64,000 bases of DNA from Chryseobacterium joostei (GCF_003815775.1 NZ_CP033926.1:2108001-2172000); one strand, 5' to 3'; shown: positions 8,310 to 17,233, numbered from the stretch's first letter. Translations and numbers: made by a program. The notes: generated from the sequence alone by a model not told the origin.

Positions 8310-8672
8310 ATGTTTAAAGCACCATTTTCATTTGACGGAAGAATCAGAAGAACAGAATACGGACTGTCATACCTTATTTATTTGGTATTTTCTGTACCGT
8401 TCAATTTTTACTTTCAAACCAATCAAGAACCATCAGGAATGGTTATTTTATTTTTCGTTGTTCTCCTTATCCCATTTCTTTGGTTTCTTCTTGCGCAGGG
8501 TGCAAAAAGATGCCACGATAGAGGAAACTCCGGTTGGTTCCAATTAATTCCTTTTTACGGTTTGTGGATGTTATTTGCAGACAGCGATCACGGTTCAAAC
8601 CAATATGGACCCAATCCTAAGGGGCAAGGAAACTTTGATCCCATTAGCGAAATTGGCAAAAAAGAATTGTAA
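8310..8672 (+). CDS. DUF805 family inner-membrane protein
   Basis: A 120-residue membrane protein with the family hallmarks: the start FKAPFSFDGRIRRTEYGLSY, two hydrophobic segments (about residues 20-35 and 44-62), QGAKRCHDRGNSGW and a closing GTNQYG-like element, here GSNQYGPNPKG. DUF805 proteins (YhaH/YhaI type) have no settled function. A TAGATTTG -7-like box lies at 8281-8288. The gene is monocistronic and ends at a shared bidirectional terminator. Confidence 0.85.
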   Translation: MFKAPFSFDGRIRRTEYGLSYLIYLVFSVPFNFYFQTNQEPSGMVILFFVVLLIPFLWFLLAQGAKRCHDRGNSGWFQLIPFYGLWMLFADSDHGSNQYGPNPKGQGNFDPISEIGKKEL

Positions 8673-8676
8673 TAAA

Positions 8677-8704
8677 AAAGCCTTGTATCATTTTACAAGG
8701 CTTT
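8677..8704. terminator. Bidirectional terminator between convergent genes
   Basis: AAAGCCTTGTA pairs perfectly with TACAAGGCTTT around a 6-base loop, with A/T runs on both flanks. It serves the DUF805 gene (+) and the SRPBCC gene (-). Confidence 0.85.
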
Positions 8705-8708
8705 CTGT

Positions 8709-9233
8709 TTATTTTTCTGATAGTTTTTTTAGGTCATCAAGCCCCTGTCCAAACATTTTATCCATATTACGGTCCATCATAGGTTTCATTACCTTCATCA
8801 TGGTATTTAATTCATTATCAATCTTCCATGTCACCTTTGTTCCGCTACCCTCGGGAGTCAGGACAAAAGTTCCTTTGGCATTTCCATCAAAAGGTTGAAT
8901 AAAATGAAGCTTAGTGACCAATTTTTCATTAGGTACAGTTTCGGTGATGGATTGCTCTCCCTCACTGTCATCTCCTTTCCAATGATAAGAATCTCCCATT
9001 TTATCTCCCTCTCCGGAATAGGTAATAGTAATGTTCTTTATTTCCTTCGAAAAAGGATCCCACATATTATATCCCTTTAAGGAACCTACATATTGCCATA
9101 CCTTTTCCTTTGGAGCATTGATGACAACGGATTTTTCATAATGATAATCTTTACTGAAAGCCAGAATGGCGATTACAGCGTATACAATAATCAACAGAAT
9201 GATTATTCCTATAATCTTTAAGAGTGTTTTCAT
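8709..9233 (-). CDS. SRPBCC (START/polyketide cyclase-like) family protein
   Basis: A 174-residue protein with one N-terminal hydrophobic helix (residues 5-28) that may anchor it in the inner membrane. A helix-grip domain follows: YHYEKSVVINAPKEKVWQYV, MWDPFSKEIKNITITYSGE, GSGTKVTWKIDNEL. Such domains bind hydrophobic ligands, and the ligand here is unknown. It is a single gene, convergent with the DUF805 gene and divergent from the M3 peptidase. Confidence 0.75.
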   Translation of the reverse strand: MKTLLKIIGIIILLIIVYAVIAILAFSKDYHYEKSVVINAPKEKVWQYVGSLKGYNMWDPFSKEIKNITITYSGEGDKMGDSYHWKGDDSEGEQSITETVPNEKLVTKLHFIQPFDGNAKGTFVLTPEGSGTKVTWKIDNELNTMMKVMKPMMDRNMDKMFGQGLDDLKKLSEK

Positions 9234-9445
9234 AGTCTATATATTTAAGGTTATTTATTTTAAATATGATTACTGAATCTGTTCTCAAAATTAAATATTC
9301 CGACATCGCCTGCTCTTTCCATATGACAAGATTATTTAAAGTTAATGCATTTTTGTCATAACTTGGTATCCGGGCATCATTTTTGTGCCTTTCAGCTATG
9401 ATTCTTTGATGAATCGTTACATTTACTTTAACTAAAAATCGAAAA

Positions 9446-11464
9446 ATGAATATTTTAACAGAAAAATTTAACACTCCATATCATTCAGCACCATTCGGTG
9501 ACATTAAAAATGAAGATTATCTTCCTGCTTTTAAAGAATTAATTCAAAAATCTGAAGAAGAAATCAATGCTATTGTTAACAATTCTGACGCTCCAACTTT
9601 TGAAAATGTTATTGAAGCATTAGCCTATTCTGGTGAGCAATTGGATGTAGTTTCCAATATATTTTTCAATTTAAATTCTGCGGAAACCAGTGATCAGCTT
9701 CAACAGATTGCTCAGGAAGTTTCTCCAATTTTAACGGAATATTCTTCAAAAATCTCTCAAAATGAAGCCCTTTTCAATAAAATCAAAAAAGTATATGATG
9801 AAAAGGAAAAATATAACCTTAATGAAGAGCAGGCAATGCTTTTGAATGAAACCTACAAGGGTTTTGTAAGAAGCGGAGCGCTATTGAATGAGGAAGACAA
9901 GGAAAAACTAAAGAAAATCAGCATGGATCTTTCTTTAAAATCCCTGCAATTCGGACAAAATGTACTGGCTTCTACCAATGCTTATTTTAAACATATTACC
10001 AATAAAGAGCAATTAGCAGGAATTCCGGAGGCTATCATCGAGCAATATGCAGAAGAAGCTAAAGAGAGAAATCTTGAGGGCTGGGTAGTTACCCTGCAAT
10101 ATCCAAGCTATATCCCTTTCATGACCTATGCCGAAAACCGTGACCTGAGAAAGGAACTGGCATTGGCTAATGGTAAAAAGTCTTTTGACGGTGGAGAATT
10201 TGACAATCAAAATCTTATTAAAGAAATTCTTCATTTAAAACAACAGAAAGCTGAGCTTTTAGGATATAAGGATTATGCAGACTTTGTTCTTGAGGAAAGA
10301 ATGGCTAAATCTCCGGTAAAGGTTTTTGACTTTTTGAATGAGCTTTTAACCAAGGCAAAACCTTACGCTGCTAAAGAGATTGAAGAATTAAAATCCTTAG
10401 CCAAAGCTGACGGAATTGAGGAAGCACAAGGCTACGACCACGCCTTCTATGCTGAAAAACTTCGTAAAGAAAAGTACGATTTTAATGATGAGGAATTGAA
10501 ACCATACTTCCCATTGGATCAAGTTCAGGAAGCTGTTTTTGGATTATCCGGAAAACTGTTTGGATTGACTTTTGAGGAAAGAAATGATATTCCGAAATAC
10601 CATGAAGATGTAAAAGTATATGAGGTAAAAGAGAACGGAACTTACAAGTCTTTATTATATGTTGATTATTTCCCAAGAAAAGGGAAAAGAGCCGGAGCAT
10701 GGATGACCAGTTACAAGAACCAGTACAAGCAAAATGGTGAAAATTCTCGCCCACACATCTCTATCGTTTGCAATTTCAGCAAACCTACCAAGGATACTCC
10801 TAGTTTATTAACTTTCCAGGAAGTGACAACTTTGTTCCATGAATTTGGTCATGCTCTTCACGGAATGATGGCGGATACTCAATACCCAAATCTTTCGGGA
10901 ACATCTGTAAAATGGGATTTTGTGGAACTGCCTTCCCAGTTTTTAGAAAACTTCTGCTACGAACCAGAGTTCCTAAAAACTTTTGCCAAACATTATAAAA
11001 CAGGAGATGTACTTCCTGACGAAAAAATTGAAAAAATTGAGCAGTCCAAAAACTTCATGGAGGGATATCAGACACTAAGACAAATCAGTTTTGGACTCCT
11101 GGATATGAACTATCATACAAAAGTGGCAGAGCTTGAAAATGAAAGCGTGAAAGCATTTGAAGATAAATATACCAAGGCCACAGCACTTTATCCTACTAAT
11201 CCGGAAACAGCAATGAGTCCAAGTTTTTCACATATTTTCCAGGGTGGATATTCTGCGGGATATTATTCTTACAAATGGGCGGAAGTTCTGGATGCTGATG
11301 CGTTCCAATATTTTAAGGAAAACGGAATCTTTAATCCTGAAATTGCAGCTAAATACAAAGTGCTTCTTTCTTCAGGAGGAACCAAGGATCCGATGGAATT
11401 ATACAAAAATTTCAGAGGGAGTGAGCCTAAAGTGGAGAGTTTGTTGAAAAGAGCATTTGGATAA
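9446..11464 (+). CDS. M3-family zinc metallopeptidase (oligopeptidase A / Dcp type)
   Basis: A 672-residue cytoplasmic oligopeptidase without a signal peptide. The zinc site is His465-Glu-Phe-Gly-His469 with the third ligand Glu494 in GTSVKWDFVELPSQF. The substrate-binding YSAGYYSYKWAEVLDADAF element near the C-terminus is also typical of the OpdA/Dcp subfamily. It degrades short peptides from protein turnover. The start at 9446 gives the usual N-terminus (PFGDIKNEDYLPAF). A small TPR gene follows after 29 bases and may share its transcript. Confidence 0.95.
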   Translation: MNILTEKFNTPYHSAPFGDIKNEDYLPAFKELIQKSEEEINAIVNNSDAPTFENVIEALAYSGEQLDVVSNIFFNLNSAETSDQLQQIAQEVSPILTEYSSKISQNEALFNKIKKVYDEKEKYNLNEEQAMLLNETYKGFVRSGALLNEEDKEKLKKISMDLSLKSLQFGQNVLASTNAYFKHITNKEQLAGIPEAIIEQYAEEAKERNLEGWVVTLQYPSYIPFMTYAENRDLRKELALANGKKSFDGGEFDNQNLIKEILHLKQQKAELLGYKDYADFVLEERMAKSPVKVFDFLNELLTKAKPYAAKEIEELKSLAKADGIEEAQGYDHAFYAEKLRKEKYDFNDEELKPYFPLDQVQEAVFGLSGKLFGLTFEERNDIPKYHEDVKVYEVKENGTYKSLLYVDYFPRKGKRAGAWMTSYKNQYKQNGENSRPHISIVCNFSKPTKDTPSLLTFQEVTTLFHEFGHALHGMMADTQYPNLSGTSVKWDFVELPSQFLENFCYEPEFLKTFAKHYKTGDVLPDEKIEKIEQSKNFMEGYQTLRQISFGLLDMNYHTKVAELENESVKAFEDKYTKATALYPTNPETAMSPSFSHIFQGGYSAGYYSYKWAEVLDADAFQYFKENGIFNPEIAAKYKVLLSSGGTKDPMELYKNFRGSEPKVESLLKRAFG

Positions 11465-11493
11465 GAAAACATTAAAATATACTTCAAAAATAA

Positions 11494-11877
11494 ATGAGTA
11501 ACATACCTCAAAGACTTGAAAACGTTAAAAAACTCCAGGCAAAAAGATGGCAGAATGAAGATCATTGGGATACATTAAACGATCTTCTCGTTAAAGAATT
11601 GGATGAAATTTTGCTTATTGAACCTGAGAATACGTCTGCGTTAATCAACATTGGTGCAATTTATTCTGATATGGGAGAAAATGAGAAAGCTTTGTATTAT
11701 TTAAAAAAGGCTCTAAACCTGGGATCGGAAGATAAAAACCTGTTTGTAAATCTGGCAATTGTTATGATTTATATGGAGAAACATCAGGCAGAATATTTAG
11801 AATATCTAGAAGAATCTGAAAGTAAAGTTGAAAACCCTCTTACTTTTAAAGCTTATTTTGATCCCCAATCTCATTAA
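11494..11877 (+). CDS. Small TPR-repeat protein
   Basis: A 127-residue soluble protein. One clear tetratricopeptide repeat (ALINIGAIYSDMGENEKALYYLKKAL, about residues 49-75) is flanked by partial repeats (ELDEILLIEPEN and NLFVNLAIVMIYMEKHQ). TPRs mediate protein-protein contacts, and no partner can be named. It follows the M3 peptidase by 29 bases and precedes an unknown 138-residue gene by 28 bases, so the three may be co-transcribed. Confidence 0.65.
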   Translation: MSNIPQRLENVKKLQAKRWQNEDHWDTLNDLLVKELDEILLIEPENTSALINIGAIYSDMGENEKALYYLKKALNLGSEDKNLFVNLAIVMIYMEKHQAEYLEYLEESESKVENPLTFKAYFDPQSH

Positions 11878-11905
11878 AACGAATTGGATCATTTACATTT
11901 AAACT

Positions 11906-12322
11906 ATGATAGAAAAATTAAACAAACTAGAAGCAGCTTTTAAGGAGACTCTAAAGGCTGCTCTTACTCATATCGATTCTGAAAAGATTGATGAAATATT
12001 GGACAACAGAGAGTCACCTGAGTTTTTAGATCCATGGATGGAAGCCTATCACGCCATTGGTGAAAGAACAGTTGGTCAAGAAATACAAGATAAGATTGCT
12101 GATATTCGAAAGGATATTTTTGTAACAATATTCAGAATTACGCAAGCAACAAGTTTACCTGCCTATATTTCTGATGATTTTGAATTAATTTCTTCTTATT
12201 GTCTTCACAATCTTGAAAACAAATGGGTAAATAATTTACTTTTCGCCTATCTCAATCATAAGATTCCACAGGGAAATCTCCTTATGAAAACAGATAAAAC
12301 GATGAAAGAATTACTTCAGTAA
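11906..12322 (+). CDS. Unknown 138-residue soluble protein
   Basis: Not recognised. It is a mostly helical, acidic protein without a signal peptide or membrane segment (LNKLEAAFKETLKAALTHID, then FLDPWMEAYHAIGERT). It resembles in general style the small immunity or accessory proteins scattered through Bacteroidota, but I cannot support that role. The coding frame has a normal start spacing after the TPR gene and composition like its neighbours, so I take it as real. Confidence 0.55.
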   Translation: MIEKLNKLEAAFKETLKAALTHIDSEKIDEILDNRESPEFLDPWMEAYHAIGERTVGQEIQDKIADIRKDIFVTIFRITQATSLPAYISDDFELISSYCLHNLENKWVNNLLFAYLNHKIPQGNLLMKTDKTMKELLQ

Positions 12323-12508
12323 GCAGAGAAAGCTGAAAGAGATTCATTCTATTCATTTTTATCTTTAAGCTGTAAAGAGAGGCCTAGGATTTGCAAGGAA
12401 TAATGGGAGTAAGAATATTCAAAAATTATGCAAAGTTAATGACATCGATCAACTGAAAATCAATATCTTTAAAATAATAATTTATTCAATTTTTAAAATC
12501 TTTAAACC

Positions 12509-12709
12509 ATGTTACTAGCCATTTTACTTCCTTTTCTCTCTTTTATCATCCGAGGAAAGGTACTTACCGGAATCATTTGCCTGATCTTACAGATTACTTT
12601 AATAGGCTGGCTTCCTGCGGCAATTTGGGCTGTTTTATCTTTAAACAATGAAAGAGCCGATAACCGAAATAAAGAATTAATTCGTGCGATGCGCCAAAAT
12701 CAAAGGTAA
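12509..12709 (+). CDS. YqaE/Pmp3-family small membrane protein
   Basis: A 66-residue protein with two hydrophobic helices (LLAILLPFLSFIIRGK and GIICLILQITLIGWLPAAIWAVL) and a charged tail. The spacing and the GWLPAAIWA motif match the Pmp3/YqaE family, small hydrophobic proteins linked to membrane potential and salt or stress responses in other organisms. It is a single gene ending at a strong terminator at 12737. Confidence 0.75.
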   Translation: MLLAILLPFLSFIIRGKVLTGIICLILQITLIGWLPAAIWAVLSLNNERADNRNKELIRAMRQNQR

Positions 12710-12736
12710 AGCTACTTTTGATTATAAAAATTTATC

Positions 12737-12764
12737 AATCCTTTATCCACATAAAGGATTTTTT
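12737..12764 (+). terminator. Terminator after YqaE/Pmp3 gene
   Basis: AATCCTTTA pairs with TAAAGGATT around a 6-base loop, followed by TTTTTTG and more T-rich sequence. Confidence 0.8.
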
Positions 12765-12859
12765 GTTTTTAAGAGTTTTTCAGTTTATAGTTGTAATTTT
12801 ATCTTCCTTTATTTATTATTGAGAGCCAATATTAAAACAACAGCAAATCTCCTTATCCT

Positions 12860-13591
12860 ATGAAAGAAAATAAATACGATAACCCGTCTTTTTTTGACCA
12901 GTACGAAAAAATGCTTCGGTCCCAGTTGGGATTGGAAGGAGCTGGAGAATGGCATGCTCTGAAACATATGCTACCAGATTTTACAGGAAAAAAAATCCTT
13001 GATCTTGGCTGTGGCTTTGGATGGCACTGTCGTTATGCAATGGAAAACGGTGCAAAATCCGTCATTGGAATAGATCTTTCAGAAAAAATGCTGACTAAGG
13101 CAAGAGAAATCAATAGCCTTGAGGGAATTCAATATGAAAGAAAAGCCTTGGAGGACGTTAGCTATCCTACTGAGCAGTTTGATCTTGTTTTAAGTTCTCT
13201 GACCCTGCATTATGTAGAATCCTTTGATACCATTGCTCAAAATATTTATCAATGGCTAACTTCAGGAGGGCACTTTGTCTTCTCAGTAGAACATCCTGTA
13301 TTTACGGCTGAGGGAAGCCAGGACTGGGTGTATGATAAAAATGGTGATAAAACATGTTGGCCAGTTGATCGATATTTTATTGAGGGAAAAAGAAATACTA
13401 CATTTCTGGGAGAAAATGTTATCAAATATCATAGAACATTAACTTCTTATTTGAATACTTTACTAAAGCATGGTTTCAAAATCCTTGAAATTATTGAACC
13501 TGAACCCAGCCAGGAAATGCTAAAAGAAATTCCTGAAATGAAAGATGAGCTTCGCAGACCGATGATGCTATTGATCTCTGTAGAAAAATAA
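12860..13591 (+). CDS. Class I SAM-dependent methyltransferase
   Basis: A 243-residue Rossmann-fold methyltransferase. SAM-binding motif I is KILDLGCGFGWHCRYAMENGA (about residues 44-64), then VIGIDLSEKML with the acidic residue that binds the ribose, and FDLVLSSLTLHYV as motif II. It fits the Methyltransf_11/UbiE-like group. The substrate is unknown. A degraded serine-hydrolase fragment lies directly downstream. Confidence 0.85.
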   Translation: MKENKYDNPSFFDQYEKMLRSQLGLEGAGEWHALKHMLPDFTGKKILDLGCGFGWHCRYAMENGAKSVIGIDLSEKMLTKAREINSLEGIQYERKALEDVSYPTEQFDLVLSSLTLHYVESFDTIAQNIYQWLTSGGHFVFSVEHPVFTAEGSQDWVYDKNGDKTCWPVDRYFIEGKRNTTFLGENVIKYHRTLTSYLNTLLKHGFKILEIIEPEPSQEMLKEIPEMKDELRRPMMLLISVEK

Positions 13592-13663
13592 AATAACCCT
13601 TTTCTAATGTTTAAAAACAGGTGTATACCATATACTGAACAGCGCTGAAGAGTTTACCTATGA

Positions 13664-13876
13664 TATGGATGGCATCTGAAAAATATCAATGGAACTCCGG
13701 ACCGCGAACATGGTGGAAATATATTTGGTTTTAAAAGCATGGGCATCTACATTCCCGGTGAAGATATTTACGTCATAGGATTAAGTAATTGTAATTGTCA
13801 CTCTCCCACTGATATTACCAGAAATATTGCCCAAATTACCTTAGACGAATTAAGAACCTCAGCAAGGAAGACATAA
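13664..13876 (+). pseudogene. Remnant of a beta-lactamase-family serine hydrolase (C-terminus only)
   Basis: An open stretch from 13664 to the TAA at 13874 reads NINGTPDREHGGNIFGF, KSMGIYIPGEDIYVIGLSN and SPTDITRNIAQITLDELRTS. This is the C-terminal end of a class C beta-lactamase-like hydrolase, with the HGGN motif that replaces KTG. There is no start codon, and the upstream frame is closed by stops. About 60 more bases upstream (from roughly 13605) may be decayed coding sequence in other frames. The N-terminal catalytic part is absent, so the fragment cannot be functional. Confidence 0.7.
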
Positions 13877-13894
13877 AATAAGAAACCTTCTAGA

Positions 13895-15295
13895 TTATAT
13901 TTTTCTCTTAGGAAGAACATAATCCGGCACCTTAGCAACAGCAGTTATGGAAAAAACTAAACAAAAAATATTAATCAGTACAGCTATTGAAAAAGCCTTA
14001 TGATAATCTTCTACTAAAGGTTTTTCTCCCAGAAAATAATAAAAAACACTTCCAATGGCTACAATGCCAATGATAGCAGCAATCTGTTGAAATGTATTAT
14101 AAACACCTGATGCATTTCCCATCAGCTTTTCCGACATACCTGATAAAGCAATATTCGCTAGTGAAGGAATGATGGAGCCTACCCCTACTCCATGTAAGAA
14201 CAGCAGTACACATAAAAGATAAAAGTCTGCTTGAATTCTGAAAAATACAACCTGAAGAAAAAGAATCACAATAATAAATCCCAGCCCTACAATCAAAGCC
14301 CTTTTCCCATATTTTAAAATTAATTTTATAGAAAAAACAGAAGCCAATATAAATCCTAATCCCTGGAAAACAATCACTTCTCCTGCGCTCAATGGACTCA
14401 TCTTTAATCCGTCCTGAAAAAACAGAGAAAGAATATAAAAATAGGAATCGAGCATAATAAAAAAGAAAGAAACCGCTATAATTCCCAGATTAAAATTTTT
14501 ATATTGAAACAATTCAAAATCAATTAAGTAGGACCTTTTTTTCTTCAGCTTATCTTTCTGATTTTTTATAAAGTAAATTAAAATACAGACAGAAATAGCA
14601 ACCAGCAATAAATTTTGAACAGTAAAACCTTCTTTTTCGGAAGCCGTCAATGCATACGTAGCACCAAAGAGTCCTGCAGACAATACGAATACCCCCCAAG
14701 TATCAAAAGATTGTCTGACCTCCATCTTTGACTCATCCAATTGTTTTAAACTATAATAAACAGCAAGAAGACAAATAGGAATATTGATTAGAAAAATAAG
14801 TCTCCAAGACTCTTCAAATACCGTTAATGATGAAAAATAACCTCCTAAAAATTGTCCCAAAATAGTTCCTATTCCGATCGTAATTCCGTACCATCCCATT
14901 GCCTTTGTCCGTTCTTCATGCTTAGGAAATAAAGTCTGTATCATTGAAAGTACCTGCGGTGCCATCATCGCAGCACTTACTCCCTGTATAAATCTTGAAA
15001 TAATAAGCTGAGCTGCTCCCGATGAAATCCCACATGCTATGGAGCTTACCATAAAAAATATCAACCCGATAATGAAAGTTCTTTTACGGCCATATAAGTC
15101 TCCTAACCTCCCGCCGGTAATCAAAAAGGAAGCAAAGCCAATAAGATAAGCCGCTATAATAAACTGCATTTCTCCATTAGAAGCATGAATACTCTGTTGT
15201 ATAGACGGAATGGATACGTTAATGATAAATATATCCATTATAGTTAGGAATTGCCCAAAAAGTATAACAATTAATTTCAGATAGTTATGTTTCAT
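13895..15295 (-). CDS. MFS drug-efflux transporter, DHA2 family (14 TM)
   Basis: A 466-residue inner-membrane proton antiporter of the EmrB/QacA type, with about 14 hydrophobic helices. Motif A between TM2 and TM3 is GGRLGDLYGRKRTFIIGL (about residues 59-76), and the TM5 motif C region reads GITIGIGTILGQFLGGYF. It exports drugs or other hydrophobic compounds. The tetR gene lies directly upstream in the same direction, with a palindrome (15302-15315) just before this start, so the exporter is probably repressed by that TetR and induced by its substrate. Confidence 0.9.
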   Translation of the reverse strand: MKHNYLKLIVILFGQFLTIMDIFIINVSIPSIQQSIHASNGEMQFIIAAYLIGFASFLITGGRLGDLYGRKRTFIIGLIFFMVSSIACGISSGAAQLIISRFIQGVSAAMMAPQVLSMIQTLFPKHEERTKAMGWYGITIGIGTILGQFLGGYFSSLTVFEESWRLIFLINIPICLLAVYYSLKQLDESKMEVRQSFDTWGVFVLSAGLFGATYALTASEKEGFTVQNLLLVAISVCILIYFIKNQKDKLKKKRSYLIDFELFQYKNFNLGIIAVSFFFIMLDSYFYILSLFFQDGLKMSPLSAGEVIVFQGLGFILASVFSIKLILKYGKRALIVGLGFIIVILFLQVVFFRIQADFYLLCVLLFLHGVGVGSIIPSLANIALSGMSEKLMGNASGVYNTFQQIAAIIGIVAIGSVFYYFLGEKPLVEDYHKAFSIAVLINIFCLVFSITAVAKVPDYVLPKRKI

Positions 15296-15301
15296 TTTTA
15301 T

Positions 15302-15315
15302 ATAGATATATCTAT
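15302..15315. promoter_or_regulatory. Palindromic TetR-type operator before the MFS gene
   Basis: ATAGATATATCTAT is a perfect 14-base palindrome sitting 7 bases before the MFS ATG. It shares the ATAGATA/TATCTAT half-sites of the larger palindrome upstream of tetR (15925-15950), suggesting the same repressor binds both. Confidence 0.55.
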
Positions 15316-15334
15316 TTTTAAATATTAAAAAAAA

Positions 15335-15898
15335 TTAAGGTAGTAAGCCCTTAATCATTTTTTTCACCTGATCGAAAGAATCATTTTTTTTACTAATTGT
15401 AGAGGTAACAACAGCACCTTCTATCAACAGGAAAATATGATCTGCCATTAAACTGCTATCTTCTAACTGCTGCTTATCACTGTATTCTGTTATGATGCCA
15501 CGGATCACTTCTTTTTGCTTATCCTTGTGTTTTTTCACAAAATCTGAAACTACAGTATTTCCATCCCCTATTTCAGAGATAATTTTGATGAAATGACATC
15601 CTGCAAACCTGGAAGATTGCTGTAGTTTTTTCCGGTAATCAATCACCGCAATGATTTTTTCCTTTGGTTCCTGAATATTGGCAATACTATTTTCAAAGCC
15701 CTCAAACCAATCTTTCTCTTCTTTAATCAAATAGGCCTGAAGAAGATCATTTTTGGAGGAGAAATGATTGTACAGTGAGCCAATCGCTATATCAGCTTCA
15801 GCAATAATCTGATTGATTCCCGTAGAATTGTATCCCTGCTTATAAAAGAGATCAGAGGCAACCCTGATGATTCTGTCGTGAACTTTTTCTTTTTTCAT
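15335..15898 (-). CDS. TetR/AcrR-family repressor of the MFS exporter
   Basis: A 187-residue repressor from the ATG at 15898. The N-terminal HTH is VHDRIIRVASDLFYKQGYNSTG with the recognition part ADIAIGSLYNHFSSKNDLLQAY, and the C-terminal part is a helical ligand-binding domain. An in-frame ATG at 15925 exists, but a -7 box (TAGATTTG, 15913-15920 on the minus strand) lies downstream of it, so 15898 is the better start. A perfect palindrome covers the region just upstream of that box, as expected for autorepression. The MFS exporter begins 39 bases after its stop. Confidence 0.85.
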   Translation of the reverse strand: MKKEKVHDRIIRVASDLFYKQGYNSTGINQIIAEADIAIGSLYNHFSSKNDLLQAYLIKEEKDWFEGFENSIANIQEPKEKIIAVIDYRKKLQQSSRFAGCHFIKIISEIGDGNTVVSDFVKKHKDKQKEVIRGIITEYSDKQQLEDSSLMADHIFLLIEGAVVTSTISKKNDSFDQVKKMIKGLLP

Positions 15899-15912
15899 TC
15901 CAAAAATTTTTA

Positions 15913-15950
15913 CAAATCTACACAAAAAATAGATAAGTCTATCTATTTTT
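15913..15950 (-). promoter_or_regulatory. tetR promoter -7 box and 26-bp operator
   Basis: On the minus strand TAGATTTG (15920-15913) is a -7 box. Directly upstream, AAAAATAGATA (15925-15935) and TATCTATTTTT (15940-15950) form a perfect 11-base inverted repeat with spacer AGTC, covering the -33 region. This is the strongest candidate binding site for the TetR protein. Confidence 0.65.
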
Positions 15951-16018
15951 AGATTGATAAAAAATTGTATTTTTAAATTAGGATAAAAAAATAATCTTTA
16001 AACAATAAAAGGCAAGCC

Positions 16019-16684
16019 ATGTTCAACTTATTTAACAAGAAAAAAAATAAAGCTAATATTCACTCTATAACTATTCCAGATCAGGGATGGAATAAATTAT
16101 CTGAAGACGGAGATGCCATCAGATGGGTAAATCCACAGCAGTCGGCCCTTATCGTTTTGCATTTTTTTGATAAAGAGCCTGATCTTCCTACCGTAAAGGA
16201 TCTGGATTACCTGAAAAAATTTTACAGAAATATTGCAGCATCTTCCAATGGGGGTACGGTAGAAACAGATATTCTTCATATTCATGATATCCCCACGGTA
16301 AAAACTATTATTAAAATTCCTCAAAAGGAAACAGGAATGGTGTATATCGCATCGATAACTATTCCGTTTGAAGATTGCAGCTATGTTGTAAAAATTCAGG
16401 CCAATGAAATTGGTGTTACGGGAATGAGAGATGCAGCTATTCTGAACAGATTAATGGAAACCGGCGAGGTAGAAATAGGTGAGGAAAACATCATTAATTG
16501 GTTTGAAGACCCCTATGATCCGGACTTTAAACAAGGAACTCCCATGAATAAGTCTGAACTGGAAAAATATGACCATGAATTTCCGGAACATCCTCTTTCA
16601 ATAGCAAGATCCCTGATTAAGAAAATAGCTACCGAAATAGTATTTCAACCAGTCATAAAGGAACTTCCGTCATTTAAAAAATAG
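16019..16684 (+). CDS. Unknown 221-residue soluble protein
   Basis: Not recognised. There is no signal peptide or membrane helix. The N-terminus is basic (MFNLFNKKKNKANIHS), followed by alternating strands (ALIVLHFF, VKTIIKIPQKETGMVYIASITIPF, CSYVVKIQANEIGVTGMRDA) and an acidic loop, FEDPYDPDFKQGTPMNKSE. The last 35 residues are helical and basic. It precedes a VOC-family gene by 34 bases in the same direction and lies divergent from tetR, whose operator it flanks, so it may also be under TetR control. No function is proposed. Confidence 0.6.
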   Translation: MFNLFNKKKNKANIHSITIPDQGWNKLSEDGDAIRWVNPQQSALIVLHFFDKEPDLPTVKDLDYLKKFYRNIAASSNGGTVETDILHIHDIPTVKTIIKIPQKETGMVYIASITIPFEDCSYVVKIQANEIGVTGMRDAAILNRLMETGEVEIGEENIINWFEDPYDPDFKQGTPMNKSELEKYDHEFPEHPLSIARSLIKKIATEIVFQPVIKELPSFKK

Positions 16685-16718
16685 TAACCAGCCGCAGAAA
16701 ACCATTCCTACGAATATT

Positions 16719-17096
16719 ATGAGTAATACTAACCCCGTTGTATATTTCGAGATTCCCGTTAATGATCTGGAACGCGCCGAAAAATTCTATTCTGCTGTTT
16801 TTAATTTTAGTTTTGATAAGGAGATTATTGATCATTATGAAATGGCTTTATTTCCTTTTGAGGAAAAAAACAGCGGCATAACAGGCGCTTTGGCCAAGGG
16901 AGATGTGTATAAACCATCAAAAAACGGGGTTATTATTTACTTTAAAACAGAAAACATTGAGACTACTTTAAACCAAGTCATTCAGCACGGAGGAAAGATA
17001 CTCTATCCAAAGAAAATTGATGAGAAATATGATTTTGCTGTAGCTGAATTTGAAGATTCTGAGGGAAACAGAATTGCTTTGCATCAAACTCTTTAA
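16719..17096 (+). CDS. VOC (glyoxalase/bleomycin-resistance) family protein
   Basis: A 125-residue protein with the paired beta-alpha-beta-beta-beta units of the vicinal oxygen chelate fold. The first unit begins VVYFEIPVNDLERAEKFYSAVFNF, and the second ends FEDSEGNRIALHQTL, with the GG-linker region VIQHGGKILYPKK. Members act as metal-dependent lyases, dioxygenases or antibiotic-binding proteins. The usual metal ligands are incomplete, so the activity is open. It probably shares a transcript with the unknown gene at 16019. Confidence 0.8.
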   Translation: MSNTNPVVYFEIPVNDLERAEKFYSAVFNFSFDKEIIDHYEMALFPFEEKNSGITGALAKGDVYKPSKNGVIIYFKTENIETTLNQVIQHGGKILYPKKIDEKYDFAVAEFEDSEGNRIALHQTL

Positions 17097-17233
17097 CTCA
17101 ATGAAAGTGAGAATTAAAATTTTTAAAACTTATAATTTTCCTTTCCATTCTATACATAATACTTTTTAGAAGAAGTCTCGGTATATTTTGTATCTTTAAT
17201 TACCATTTTACAAAAATTATTTGGTCAATAGAC

